Assembly (NCBI GenBank): GCA_036365145.1
Contig: JAEOAD010000030.1
Coordinates: 10,664,501 to 10,728,500 of the forward strand
Origin: Orientallactaga sibirica
Lineage: Eukaryota; Chordata; Mammalia; Rodentia; Dipodidae
Length of the DNA stretch: 64,000 nucleotides
Direction of reading: 5' to 3'
Part shown: positions 1 to 12,400 of the stretch, piece after piece
Layout: every line of letters starts with the position of its first letter
Position numbering within the stretch: position 1 is the stretch's first letter
Program-made: the position numbers and the translations under genes
Notes under the pieces: model-generated
The model's database searches: none
Seen by the model: only the letters and a program-made list of their open reading frames with translations
What the model was told of the DNA's origin: nothing

Positions 1-182
1 CCAAGTCAATGTTTAGGCTAATTGAAGTTTGAATTTTCTGTGCCTCCTTGTGGCATATCAAGAACCCAGCAACTGACTGAAAGGCAAGTTGCTAACAAAG
101 AAAAAAAAGTCAAGGGATTTTAAGACCCATTGTTCTACTAAATAACAATTTAATTAAAATTTAACTTCTTGACACTTATTTT

Positions 183-336
183 GTTTTGTTTTGTTTTTTT
201 TCCAAGGTAGGGTCTCGCTGTAGCTCAGGCTTGCCTGGAATTCACTATGTAGTCTCAGGGTGGCCTTGAACTCAGTGATCCTCCTACCTCTGTCTCCTGA
301 GTGCTGGGATTAAAGGTGTGCGCCACCACACCCTTC
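183..336 (-). mobile_element. SINE B1-like
   Basis: 7SL-derived SINE read on the - strand, with its A tail as T/GT-rich sequence on the left. Target-site duplication 'cttgacacttatttt' at 168-182 and 337-351. It lies in the PRIMPOL intron just before the exon at 377. Confidence 0.93.
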
Positions 337-376
337 CTTGACACTTATTTTAAATAAATAATTCTCTCTGTTGCAG

Positions 377-466
377 TTGAAGCCATTGAAGGTTTTCAGT
401 GTTCACCCTATCCTGAAGTTGATCAATTTGTTCTTTCTTTGGTGAACAAAAATGGCATCAAAGGAG
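377..466 (+). CDS. PRIMPOL: PRIMPOL exon (upstream of the zinc knuckle)
   Basis: A 90-base exon after 'ctctctgttgcag' and before 'gtaaaaat'. It starts with the last two bases of a Val codon and ends with the first base of a Gly codon. Its peptide is [20 protein letters not shown] followed by LVNKNGIKG, close to the human segment before the zinc finger. Confidence 0.95.
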
Positions 467-3400
467 GTAAAAATAACTTTATTCTTTGCTCACACTACAC
501 GACAGAGTAAGGGTACCTTCAGAAACATTCTGTATTTTAGGAATTCGGCGTTGGAACTACTTTTTCCCAGAAGAATTACTTGTTTATGATATTTGTAAAT
601 ATCGCTGGTGTGAAAACATTGGAAGAGCCCACAAGAGTAATAATATCATGTAAGTAATATTGCTTACTAATGAGTTATGTCTAAATATTTATATATATTT
701 TTTTCAAGTTAGGGTCTCACTCTAGCCCAGGATGACCTGGAACTCACTCTGTAGTCCGAGACTGGCCTCAAATTCACAGTGATCCTTCTACCTCTGTTTC
801 CCAAGTGTTGGGATTAAAGATATGCACAACTGGGCTGGAGAGATAGCTTAGCGGTTAAGGCGCCTGCCTGTTAAGCTTAAGAACCCCGGTTCAATTCTCC
901 AGGTCCCACGTTTAGCCAAATGTGGTGACACAAAGGGTGCAATGCCACACTTGCCCACAAGGGGACACACACATCTGGAGTTTGTTCACAGCAGTTGAGA
1001 GGCTACTGGTGTGCCCATTCTCTGTCTCTCCCGCCCTCTCTCTCTCTCTTTCGCGCTCTCTCTCTCTGTTTCTGAATCTCTCTCAAAAAAAAAAAAAAAA
1101 AAAAAAAAAGAAAGATATGCACAACCACGCCTGGCTAAGTATTTATAATTTTTAAGTAAAGTTGGGAATGTAAAATTATTACTTCTTTGGATTTTTTGAG
1201 GTAGGGTTTCACTCTAGCTCAGGCTGACCTGGAATTCAGTCTGTATTCTCAGGGAGCCTCAAACTCACAGCAATCCTCCTACCTCAGCCTCCTAAGTGCT
1301 GGGATTAAAGGCATGCACCACCCCACCCCTGGCTGTAAAATTATTTTTATAATAAAGTATACATTTGTATCTGTTGTATTTGGTTAATTTTTTATAATGT
1401 TTAAAAGAGGAGTGCCATATAATGTAAAACTGGAAGCAGGATTTAAAGTGATATGACTATATGGCTAAAACAGGGATACAGTAGAAAACCAGTGGCTAAT
1501 CAGTCATGGGAAATTTTTTTTTCTACTTAATATTTCACGTCAAAGCTGAGACTCCAAAGTTTTGATAAGAACAACGCTGGGGAAAGCTGGGCATGGTGGT
1601 GCATGCCTTTAATCCCAGTACTTGGGAGGCTGAGGTAGGAGGATTGCTATGTTTTCGAGGCTACCCTGAGACAACATAGCAAATTTCAGGTCAGGTCAGC
1701 CTGGGCTAGAGTGAGAGCCTATCTCGAAAAACCAAAAAAAAAAAAAAAAAAGAAACAATGTTGGGGAGCTTGATTCAGTGCTGTGCGTGATATACCTATT
1801 CAGTTTAATGAAACATCAAAACTGTGTGCTCAGCACACAAAGCTATAAAATACAGACATGAAGAAATAAAGTACTTAAGTACTCATAGCCCCATAACCTA
1901 GTGATAGCCTTATTTTAGCCTATCTTTTCTACTTTTTTTCCTTTGCATGTTCCAGTTTTACTTTATATGGCACTTCTCTTTTAAACATTATAAAACATTA
2001 ACCAAATACAACAGATACAAATGTATACTTTACTATAAAAATAATTTTACAGCCAGGGGTGTGGTGGCATGCCTTTAATCTCAGCACGTGGGAGGCTGAG
2101 GAGTCATAAAATAATCATACGGTTACATTATATACATGGGTTTTAGTAACTATAAAATGTACATATAAAAGTAAATGCAAGGTATTTTTCATTTTTATTT
2201 ATTTATTTGAGAGAGATAGAGGCCTATAGAAAGAGAATGGGCATGCCAGGGCCACTAGCCACTGCAAACGAACTCCATATGTAATGCCCATTTTGTGCAT
2301 CTGGCTTACGTGGATACTGGGGAATCAAACCTGGGTCCTTTGGCTTTGCAAGCAAGCACCTTAACGTTAAGCCATCTCTCCAGCCCACAAGTTTTTTAAT
2401 TTTGTTGTTGTTTTGTTTTGTTTTTGTTTTTTCGAGAGAGACTCCCTCTAGCCTAGGCTGACCTGGAATTCACTATGTAGTCTCAGGGTGGCCTCAAACT
2501 CACAGTGATCCTCCTGCCTCTGCGTCCCAAGTGCTGGGATTAAAGGCATGTGCCACCATGCCCGGCCCACAAGGTATTTTTTTTTTTAATTTTTTTACTT
2601 TTATTTATTTATTTATTTATTAGAGACAGAGAAAGGGAGAGAGAGAATGGACATGCCAAGGCATCTAGCCACTGCAAACGAACTCCAGATGCATGTGCCA
2701 CCATGTGCTTCTGGCTTACGTGGGACCTGGAGAATCAAACCGGGCCCGGTCCTTAGGCTTGACAGGCAAACACCTTAACCATTAAGCCATCTCTCCAGCC
2801 CTCACAAGGTTTTTTCTTTTTTCTTTTTTTTTTTTTTTTTTTTTTTTTTTTGTTTTTCGAGGTAGGGTCTCACTGTGGCCCAGGCTGACCTGGAATTAAC
2901 TATGTAGTCTCAGGGTGGCCTTGAACTCATGGTGATCCTCCTACCTCTGCCTCCCGAGTGCTGGGATTAAAGGTGTGCACCACCACGCCCGGCTTTCTTT
3001 TTAAAATATATTCGAGAGAAAAATATAGAGAGAAAGAGAGAGAATGGGTGCACCAGGGCCTCCAGCCATTGCAAATGAATTCCAGACGCATGTGTCGCCT
3101 TGTGCATCTGGCTTACATGGATCCTGGAGAGTCAAACCAGGATCCTTTGGCTTTGCAGGCAAACGCCTTAATCACTAAGCCATCTCTCTAGCCAAGGTAT
3201 TTTTAATAGTAACAATAAATTGTCCATCTGTTGTACTTACCACCCACCTTTAGAAAACAGAACTGGATCAAGCTTCAGAAGTACCCAGTGGACAGTTTTC
3301 TCTTTCTCCTCTTTCGAGGCCAACCCAACAGACTGGACTTAGAAAGAGAGAGAGAATTGGCATGCCAGGACCTCCAGTCACTGAAATTGAACTCCAGATG

Positions 3401-6400
3401 CATGTGCCCCCTTGTGCACATGTGAAACGTTGCATGCTTAAGTCACTGTGCATTTGGCTTATGTGGGACCGGAGAGTTGAACCTAAGTTCTTTGGCTTTT
3501 CAGGCTAAGCCATCTCTTTAGCACATGGCAATTCTTAATCTTCTTTGGACCTCAAAAATAACTATTGTCTTAGATTTTGTGCTAATTTTCCCCTTGCTTT
3601 TCTTTTTTTCTCCCTTTCTCCCTTCCTTCCTTTCTTTCTTTTTCCAAGGTAGGGTCTCACTCTAGTTGATGTTGGCCTGGAACTCATAGCAGTTCTCCTA
3701 CCTCTGCCTCCCAAGTGTGCAATCAAAGGTGTGTACCACCATGCCTGGCTCCCTTGCTTTGCTTGATGATTTTTTTTCTGTAACATTTGCATTTCTACAA
3801 CAATAGATTGTCATGTATCTTTGAACTGCATGTTTTCACTTACTCTTTAATCTACATTGGGTTTGTGAGGTTCCTCCATGTTTTAAAATGCAATTATTAG
3901 GTGTTTTATTCTTACTTATTTATTTATTTATTTATTTGGTTTTTTCGATGGAGGGTCTCAGTCTAGCCCAGGCTGACCTGGAACTCACTATGTAGTCTCA
4001 GGGTGGCCTTGAACTCATGGCGATCCTCCTACCTCTGCCTCCTTAGTGCTGGAATTAAAGGCGTGCGCCGCCATGCCTGGCTTTTTTATTATTTTTATAC
4101 ACACTTATGCAGATGTGTGTGATGTCGGGGTACATCTATTTGAGGGAATGTGTATGCACATATGTGTGCATATGTGTAGATGTCAGAAGACAACTTTGGT
4201 GTTATCCTCAAGAACACTATCCATCTTCTTTTTTTTTTTTTTTTGGAGAGAGACACAGAGAGAGAGGGAGAGGAAGACAGAGATGGGCGTGCCTCTTAGC
4301 TGCTGTGAATGAAATCTAGATGAGTGCGCCCCCTTGTGGTCAAGTGCAGCATTGCACCCTTGCATCACTTTGCATCTGGCTAAACGTGGGACCTGGAGAT
4401 TGGAACCAGTGTTCTTAGGCTTAGGAGGCAGGCGCCTTCACCGCTAAGCCATCTCTCCAGCCCCATCTTCTTTTTTGAGACAGATCTCTCATTGTCCTAG
4501 AGCTAGCCAAGTAGACTATTAGTTGCCAGCGAGGCCCACAGATTCTCCCCAGTGTTTGGATTACAGGTGTGTGCCATCACACTGGCATTTTTATGTAGGT
4601 ACTGGGGATTGACCTCAGGTCCTTATAACTTCGAGGTATGCACATTTACTGACTGAATTGTCTTCTTGGCCCTTGTTTTTTTACTTTATAACATGTCATT
4701 ACAAAAATATGCTATAGTTTACCTGTTGTCCTACAGTGGACAGTTGTTTGTTACAGATTTTCTTGTTCATATTACCTAGTACACATATGCAAGAGTTTAT
4801 CAAAGTATATGTCTGAAAGTAGAATTGCCATGCCATAGAATATGTGCACATTTAATTTTACCAGAAATAAATGGTTTTCCCAACCAGGCACGGTGGCGCA
4901 TGCCTTTAGTCCCAGTACTTGGAAGGCAGAGGTAGGATTGTTGTGAGTTCGAGGCCAGCCTGAGACTCCATAAATGGTTTTCTAAAATAGTTATGTTCTA
5001 TAGGCAGTGTTTTCTACTTCTCTGTATTCTTACCAACACTTCAGTATCGTGAATGTTAAGACATTCTTTTGTAGAGGCTGGAGATCTGGCTCAGCAGTTA
5101 AAGGCACTTGCTTGCAAAGTCTGTCAGTCTGGTTTTAGTTCCCCAGTACCCACATAAAACCAGATGCTCAAAGTGGTACATGTGTCTAGAATTTATTTGC
5201 AGTGGCAAAAAGCCCTGGAGTGCCTATTCTTTCTTGCTCAAATAAATAAATAAATAAATAGATAAATAAATAAATTTTAAAAACTTTCATTTTGCTAATA
5301 TTTAAGGTAAAATAGTATATCCATGATTAAAAATGAAGTTGAGGATGGGCGTGGTGGCGCTACACCTTTAATCCCAGCACTCGGAGGCAGAGGTAGGAGG
5401 ACTGCCGTGAATTCAAGGCCACCCTGAGACTACAGGATAGCCTGGGCTAGAGGGAGACCCTACCTCAAAAAACCAAAAAACAAAACAAAAATGAAGTTGA
5501 GGATTATATTATCAAGTTACACTCACAAACCAGAAATCTTATTTAATATCAAGAATTACTAACAGTGTTAAGGATACCAGGAATAAAAAGCACAGGTGGA
5601 GCTGGAGAGATTGCTTAATGATTAAGGCATTTGCCTGCAAAGCAAAAGGACCCAGATTCAAGTCCCCAGGACCCATGTAAGCCAGATGCACAAGGGGCCA
5701 CATGTGTCTGGAGTTTGCAGTGGCTAGAGGCCTTGACATGCCCATTCTTTATCAAGTAAATAAAAATATTTTTTCAAAAAGAACAAACAAAAAGCACAGG
5801 TGAAGCAGAGTGTGGCCTGGGACATCTGCATGGCTCCTTCCTGGACTGCTTCTCTGACTCAAGGTGACAACTGAGGCACAACTGAACAGCTACACACATG
5901 GCAAAGAACATTACATAGTTATACAGCATGGTTGATATTACCAGTGATTCATGCCTCACAAATCCCTAGAGTCAAGTTTACTTATTATATGCAATTCTAA
6001 AATCTGAAAAGATCATCATTCTGTAGATGACGACTGTCCTAACATTTGATCCAAAAGTTCTTAGGTTAGTTTCTGTTGCACTAATGTCTTAGGAATCTTT
6101 TCATATTTGCTCCAGTGTCCAAGAACACTTAAGAGAAGGCTGGAGATGTGCTCCATGAAATAGAAAGTGGGGGAGGTTCTGTTATTTATTTTAAAGAATG
6201 AGTTCAGCAGTTAAAGTTCTAACAATTTTGTGCTAAAAATAATACCCATAAATCTAAAGGAAATACTTTCATTCTTAAGAACTATTACTTGTTTGGGGCA
6301 CTCTATAAACTTTGTTTTTTTTTTTTTTTTTTTTTTTGAGGCAGGGCCTCACTCTAGCTCAGGCTGACCTAGAATTCACTATGGAGTCTCAGGGTGGCCT

Positions 6401-9400
6401 CAAACTCATGGCAATCCTCTTACCTCTGCCTCCCGAGTGCTGGGATTAAAGGTGTGCACCACCATGCCCGGCTAGCTCTTAAGTCTTATTTTATATATTA
6501 TGAGCCACATCACCACCAATTTGTGTTATTCAACATTGATGTTGATATATTTTTTAAAAAAATATTTTTAGAGAGAGAGAGACAGAGAGGGAGAGGGAGA
6601 CAGAGATGGGCGCGCCAGCAGTCTCAGCCGCTGTGAACGAAATCCAGATGTGTGCACCGTCTTGTGGGCAAGTGCGGCACTGTGCCCTTGCATCTGGCTA
6701 AATGTGGGATCTGAAGATTGGAACCGCTGGAGATTGGAACCAGCGTTCTTAGGCTTAGGAGGCAGGCGCCTTAACCACTAAGCCATCTCTCCAGCCCTGA
6801 TGTTGATATTTTTGTTACAACACACACACACACACACAAAATTCTCAGCCCTCATACCAATAGACATCATTGAAGAGAATGAGTGCTCCATTTTTCTGAT
6901 CTCACATTATCCGCAATTTAGACTCCAGATAGGTATGTGGGGTGCTTTTGGGAAACCCCATGGCACAGTGGCCAGGTTATGTCCATCAGTACCAAGCTGC
7001 AGAATAGAGCATGTGATTGAGGCCTGGCACAGAGCCAAGTTTCCTGGCCACCAGAAGACCGACATCTCAAAGTGGGGCTTCCCCAAGTTCAATGCAGATG
7101 AATTTGAAGATATGGTAGCTGAGAAGCAGCTCATCCCTGATGGCTGTCCTGGTCCCCTGGACAAGTGGCAGGCTCTGCACTCAATGAGGTCTTCCACTGC
7201 TCAATACCTTACCAACCACGCTCACTCACTAAATCTCACAGTACAAAAACAAAACAACAAAAAAGACTGAGTGCAATGTGATCTTGAAGATGGTGATGAC
7301 AAACAAGAGGGTTTGGGGTGCCTGGCAGATGTCAGGTCTCACTGGTTTTCTGGAACACTTTCAATGTCCTGCAGTGCCTGCACTTTACTGCACAGTTTGA
7401 ACACTGCAGAACTGCATTTATCAGGAAGTTGCTACTAGAATGTTCACAAAATTAAGCCAATCACTTCTTTTTCTCTCTTGATCACAAGTCCCTAATCACC
7501 TCCCCATTTCTACAACACTAACTGCAATGTGGGATGTTTGCCATTTTGTTTCCTTTTCTGGAATGTGGGAAGATTTTAAACTATGTAACAAATACTTAAC
7601 TCTTTTATTTGTACTGATTATAAGACTGAAGGGACAAAGACAGACTTGATCAATGTTTAACTAACATGACTCCATTTTGTGTACTCCGCCATTTTGTGCT
7701 TAACCCCTCACCCAGCCCCAATTCAAAGAAAAACCACAAAAATTTTCCCTTGAGCTAGACAGACAACTCCTGCCTCCTGGTAAAAATAAAACCTTGAAGG
7801 TTGTTGATGTCCAAACACTGCAAATAACATGGGGGGCTTCCACTAATCATGTTAAGGGTCACTCTGTTCTCCCTAGGTAAAATGTCCTTGCAGCTGCTTG
7901 TGGTTTTTCCCTTTAAAAACCCTGCTCCCCTACCCTTTGGGGAGCAGTTCAGTTTCCTATACTGGCTGCTTCCCTGATCAATCAAAATTGATTGGTTTCC
8001 CACAGCTTTAATAAAATCTTCATAAACTTGAGCTCAAACCTCCACCTCTGTCTCCATTACTGCAAAATTCTCAAACTCTCACAAGACTTTAAGCTTTCTA
8101 TCACTTTGTGTGGGGTATGTACGTGTGTGTGTGTGTTAGAGTCAGTCCATAGGACAATTTTGGCTGTCCTCAAGAATACTATCTTCTTTCTTTGAGAAAT
8201 GGTCTCTCATTGGTTTGGAGCTCACCAATTAGGCTTGACTGACTAACCAGGCAGTTTCCAGGGATATGCCTGTCTCTTCTTCACCAGTGCCCAGAATACA
8301 GGTGTATACCATCACTTCCAGCATTTCCAAGAGTACTAGAGATGAAACTCAGGTTCTTGTGCTTGCATATGTGATGTTTGAATGTAAAATATTCATGACC
8401 CAGTTTTATTTTGGTTGAGCATATATATTTTTATCCTTTCCTTTTTTGTTTTTTCATTTTAAGTATTAGGCCACCTATCTTATAAACAGCAGATGACCAA
8501 TTTTTTTTTCTATTAAGCATGTGTATTAATACTTCTTTTCCTTTATGTAAAGGATTCTGGTTGATCTGAAAAATGAAGTTTGGTATCAAAAATGTCATGA
8601 CCCTGTATGTAAAGCAGAAAACTTCAAATCAGACTGTGAGTTGTAAATTTTTACATTTATCACAAAGCAAAAATTAGCTATTTGTATAAAACATTTTTTC
8701 TGTCCTTCTGATTCAGATTTTCCATTACCTGCCGAAGTGAGTCTCCTGTTTCTTCTCAAAGAGGTAAACGCAGTGTGTTACCTTTTTTAGTACCTTTTTT
8801 AGTATAAATGAGTATGAACAGCATGTCCAGATAGTTCTTTTTTGACATTTTCATACATGTATACAATGCTTTTTGAACCCATTCTCTCCAACTTCCCTCT
8901 TCCCCTCCCACTAAAACCTTTCTTCCCTATCCTGCTTTCAACCCTTGTTTATGACCCACTGATTTAAATTAGGGTTGTTTGCAAAATCATGGTAGTGAGG
9001 TCATTTACTTGAGTATGGGCAACCCACAGGTGGCTACACCACTAAGGACTTGACTCTCCAGTAATCACTGGTTTTCACTATACTGAGAGGTGTGGGGTGT
9101 CATGGACTCCTCCCTCATCTATGGTGAAATATTAACAGGTTCAGTCATGGGTAGGAACCATATCTACTGAGTTAATGAGTGTGGACAACTTGATATCCAA
9201 ATGATAGTATTTTTTGCCCCACTTATTCTTTCTGCCTCCTTCTACAAGGTTCCTTGAGCCTTAGAGGGGTGGTTCAGGTAGCTTTTTTCTAAAAAAAAAA
9301 ATATTTTTATTTATTTGAGAGAAAGAGGAGAGAGAGAGAGAATGGGCATGCCAGGGCTTCCAGCCACTGCAAACAAATTCCAGATGCATGTGCCACCTTG

Positions 9401-12400
9401 TGCATCTGGCTTATGGGTGTCCTGGGGAATCAAACCAAGAGCCTTTGGCTTTGCAGGAAAGCACGTTAACCACTAAGCCATCTCTCCAGCCCCTCAAGTA
9501 GCTTTTAAACAGTGTTTGGCCCCTGTGTTCATTTAGGAACATAGGGTAGTGATTTCTTCATCTCAACATCTGATAATGTGCCCCTCTTCCATTTTTACTA
9601 GTGAATTACAGATAAGATGGTCACAGGCACATTACTCAGGTTTTGCTTTCCAGAATAGACCAAGATACCCATTTGGTGTGTCTCTTTGAACAACAATCCT
9701 TATAGGATGAATTTCAAAAAGTGGAGCTTTTAAATGTGTAATTTTAGTCTTGGTAGCTATTAACAGCTTACTAAACCAGCATTTAACTTTCTTTAAAGAC
9801 TTTTCTTTATCCAAAATGATTCACATTCATTGTGGAAGAAAATGGGAAATGCATAAAAAAGCAAAAGGTGAAAATCTTCCCCATTCATAATTTGACCAAG
9901 TTAATGTAAAGGCTTTAGCATGTACCTCTCATAGTTTATGCAAGCTCAGCTATTTTTTAAAAAATCATAATGCTACTATTAAAACTTCTTCCTAAAGTAG
10001 CAGAAATATTTTCTTTAGCATCTATTACTAAATCACTGTCCATAAAAGTGCTAGGAACTTAAATGTTGCACAAGCAACTAATGAGTGCACCTATTGCTGG
10101 CATGTCTGCCAACATTGTTGACACTCTTCTAATCTCTCTCCACCAACCTGGCAGGCAAGTGCATTTCACCAGTTTAATTTGCAGATCTTTCTTTATGAAG
10201 TTGAGCTCTTTGCAGGTTTATTATTTGTATTTCCATCATAAACTGCTGTATTTGTCCTCTGTCCACTTTATTAACATTTTGCAAAGAACATCCAACTTAG
10301 AACTTTTTGTCATGTTGCACTGTATATACTTTTTAATCTTTTTTTTTTTTTAAATCATACCTATCAGCACTTCCTTTTATACTGTTATGGTTGGAACAAA
10401 TTATGTGCTTCAAGCTGAACACGTTCTTCTATTTGTATTCTAAAAAAAAAACTCAATTTGGTATCTATTGTATCTGCTTATTAAAACATTTTCTAAAAAA
10501 AATAAATTCAAGTTTGGCACATTGGAGCTGGAGAGAAAAGCATGGATAGCCAGACTCTCTGGTAAAGTAGTAAGTTAAAATGTGTTGAGAAATAACTAAG
10601 AACAAATTAAGTTTTAAAAAAATTAATTCTTTTTTAATTATTTTTTTATTGACAACTTCTATACATACAAAATGATATTTCCCTCCCCTCCCCCCATTTG
10701 ACATATCTCCTCCTCTCTCCATTAGTCTCTCTTTTAATTTGATGTCATTATCTTTTTCTTCTATTTTGAGGGTATTGCGAAGGTATTGCTAGGCACTGCA
10801 AGGTCATGGATATCGAGGCCAATTTCTGTCTGGGCAGTTGCATTGTAAGAAGTCATACCCTTCCTTTGGCTCTTCCATTCTATCCGCCCCTCTTCCACAA
10901 TGGTCCCTGAGCCTTGGAGGGTGTGACAGAGGTGTTTCAGTGCTGGGCACTCCTCATCCCTTCTTCTCAGCACTATGTTGCCTTTAACTCTCTCTCTCTT
11001 AAAAGAAGAAACATGTAATAACAGTCTGGCTGAATTGGCAAGCTCTGGGTCCATGTGAGACCCTGTGTCAATAAATCAGGTAGAGCATAACAGAGGATGA
11101 CCCCAATGTCAACCTCTGGCCTCCACATGCACCTTCTTAAGTGCATACATGCCATACAACATCAAAACAAAAACTAGAGTAAGGATCTCTCTTCTATGGC
11201 CCTCACCTAGATATGCTACATTTTATCATTTGGCCACATTTGTTTCCTCCTAATGTACACATATGCATTATTATTTTTGATGACTCTTCTGAGTAGGCTA
11301 TAGATTATAAAACTCTTCATCTTTTAGTGATTAAGCATGAAGCTGAGGAATTGAGGATTTTTTCTTTTTAAATTTTGTTTTGTTTTATTAAAGAAAGCCT
11401 GGAGAAATCTAATCCTACGTGGTACCAATAGGAAAAGAAAGGTTAGAAAGAAGATATGACACTGTGGTGAGGGCAGTTATAGGGAGGGAAAACCATTGCT
11501 TCTCTGAGGCCAAGGAATCAACAGTTTAAGGAACTGAAAAATTCCCCAAAGAGGAAATAAACTCTGTAAGCAGTTTCATTTCTCCCAGGATTCAGTGTAA
11601 AAATATTTTTGAATTATTCTGTTGTTTTTATGAGGTAGGGTCTCACTCTAGCCCAGGTTGGCCTTGAACTCAGAGAAATCCTCCTACCTCTGCCTCTTGA
11701 GTCCTGGGATTAAAGGCATGCATCACCACGCCCAGCTAAGTTAATCAAAACCTTTTTATTTTTGAGGAGGAAAAAGAGTGTGTGTGTGCCTGGATGCACC
11801 AGGGCCTCTTGCTGTTGCACACAAACTCTAGATACATGTGCCACTTTGTGCAGCTGGCTTTACATAAGTACTGGGAAATTGAACCCATGCCAGCAGGCTT
11901 TGTAGGCAAACACTTGAACCATTAAGATATCTTCTCAGCCCCTAATTAATTTATTTTTGAAAATTTTATACCTGCCTATATTTGATCACATCCCCCCTAA
12001 TTATTTTATTCCTCTCCCTTCTACTTTGTCTGGTTTTTTGATTTTTTTTTTTTTTTTTTTTTTTGAGAGAGAGAGGGAAAGGAAGACAGATAAAGAATGG
12101 GCGCGCCAGCAGCCTCTCGGCTGCTGTGAATGAAACCCAGATGCGTGCGCCCCCTTGTGGTCAAGTGCAGCATTGCACCCTTGCATCACTTTGCATCTGG
12201 CTGAACATAGGACCTGGAGATTGGAACTGCTGGAGCTTGGAACCAGCGTTCTTAGGCCCCCCTTTTTTTTTTGGTGACTGAGTGCTTGCCTAGAGTGGTT
12301 ATTTACTAGAGTATAAACAACTTATCAGAAAGACATGTTTAGAGAGCTATAACAAAAAATTTCAAGAAATTTAACATTAACAGACTACTATTGTCTAATA

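Larger units (their letters stand above)
4100..4672 (-). mobile_element. B4-like SINE, split
   Basis: Old composite SINE, B1-like part plus ID-like end ('gtactggggattgacctcag'), reverse orientation. It is split by the SINE at 4235-4463. Confidence 0.82.

Noticed and set aside
6800..7270. 156-codon open frame as a gene
   Set aside because: The similarity to RPL10 with deletions and a lost stop identifies a processed pseudogene.
10630..10990. Alternative CENPU or PRIMPOL exon
   Set aside because: Sequence matches an L1 3' end elsewhere in the window.
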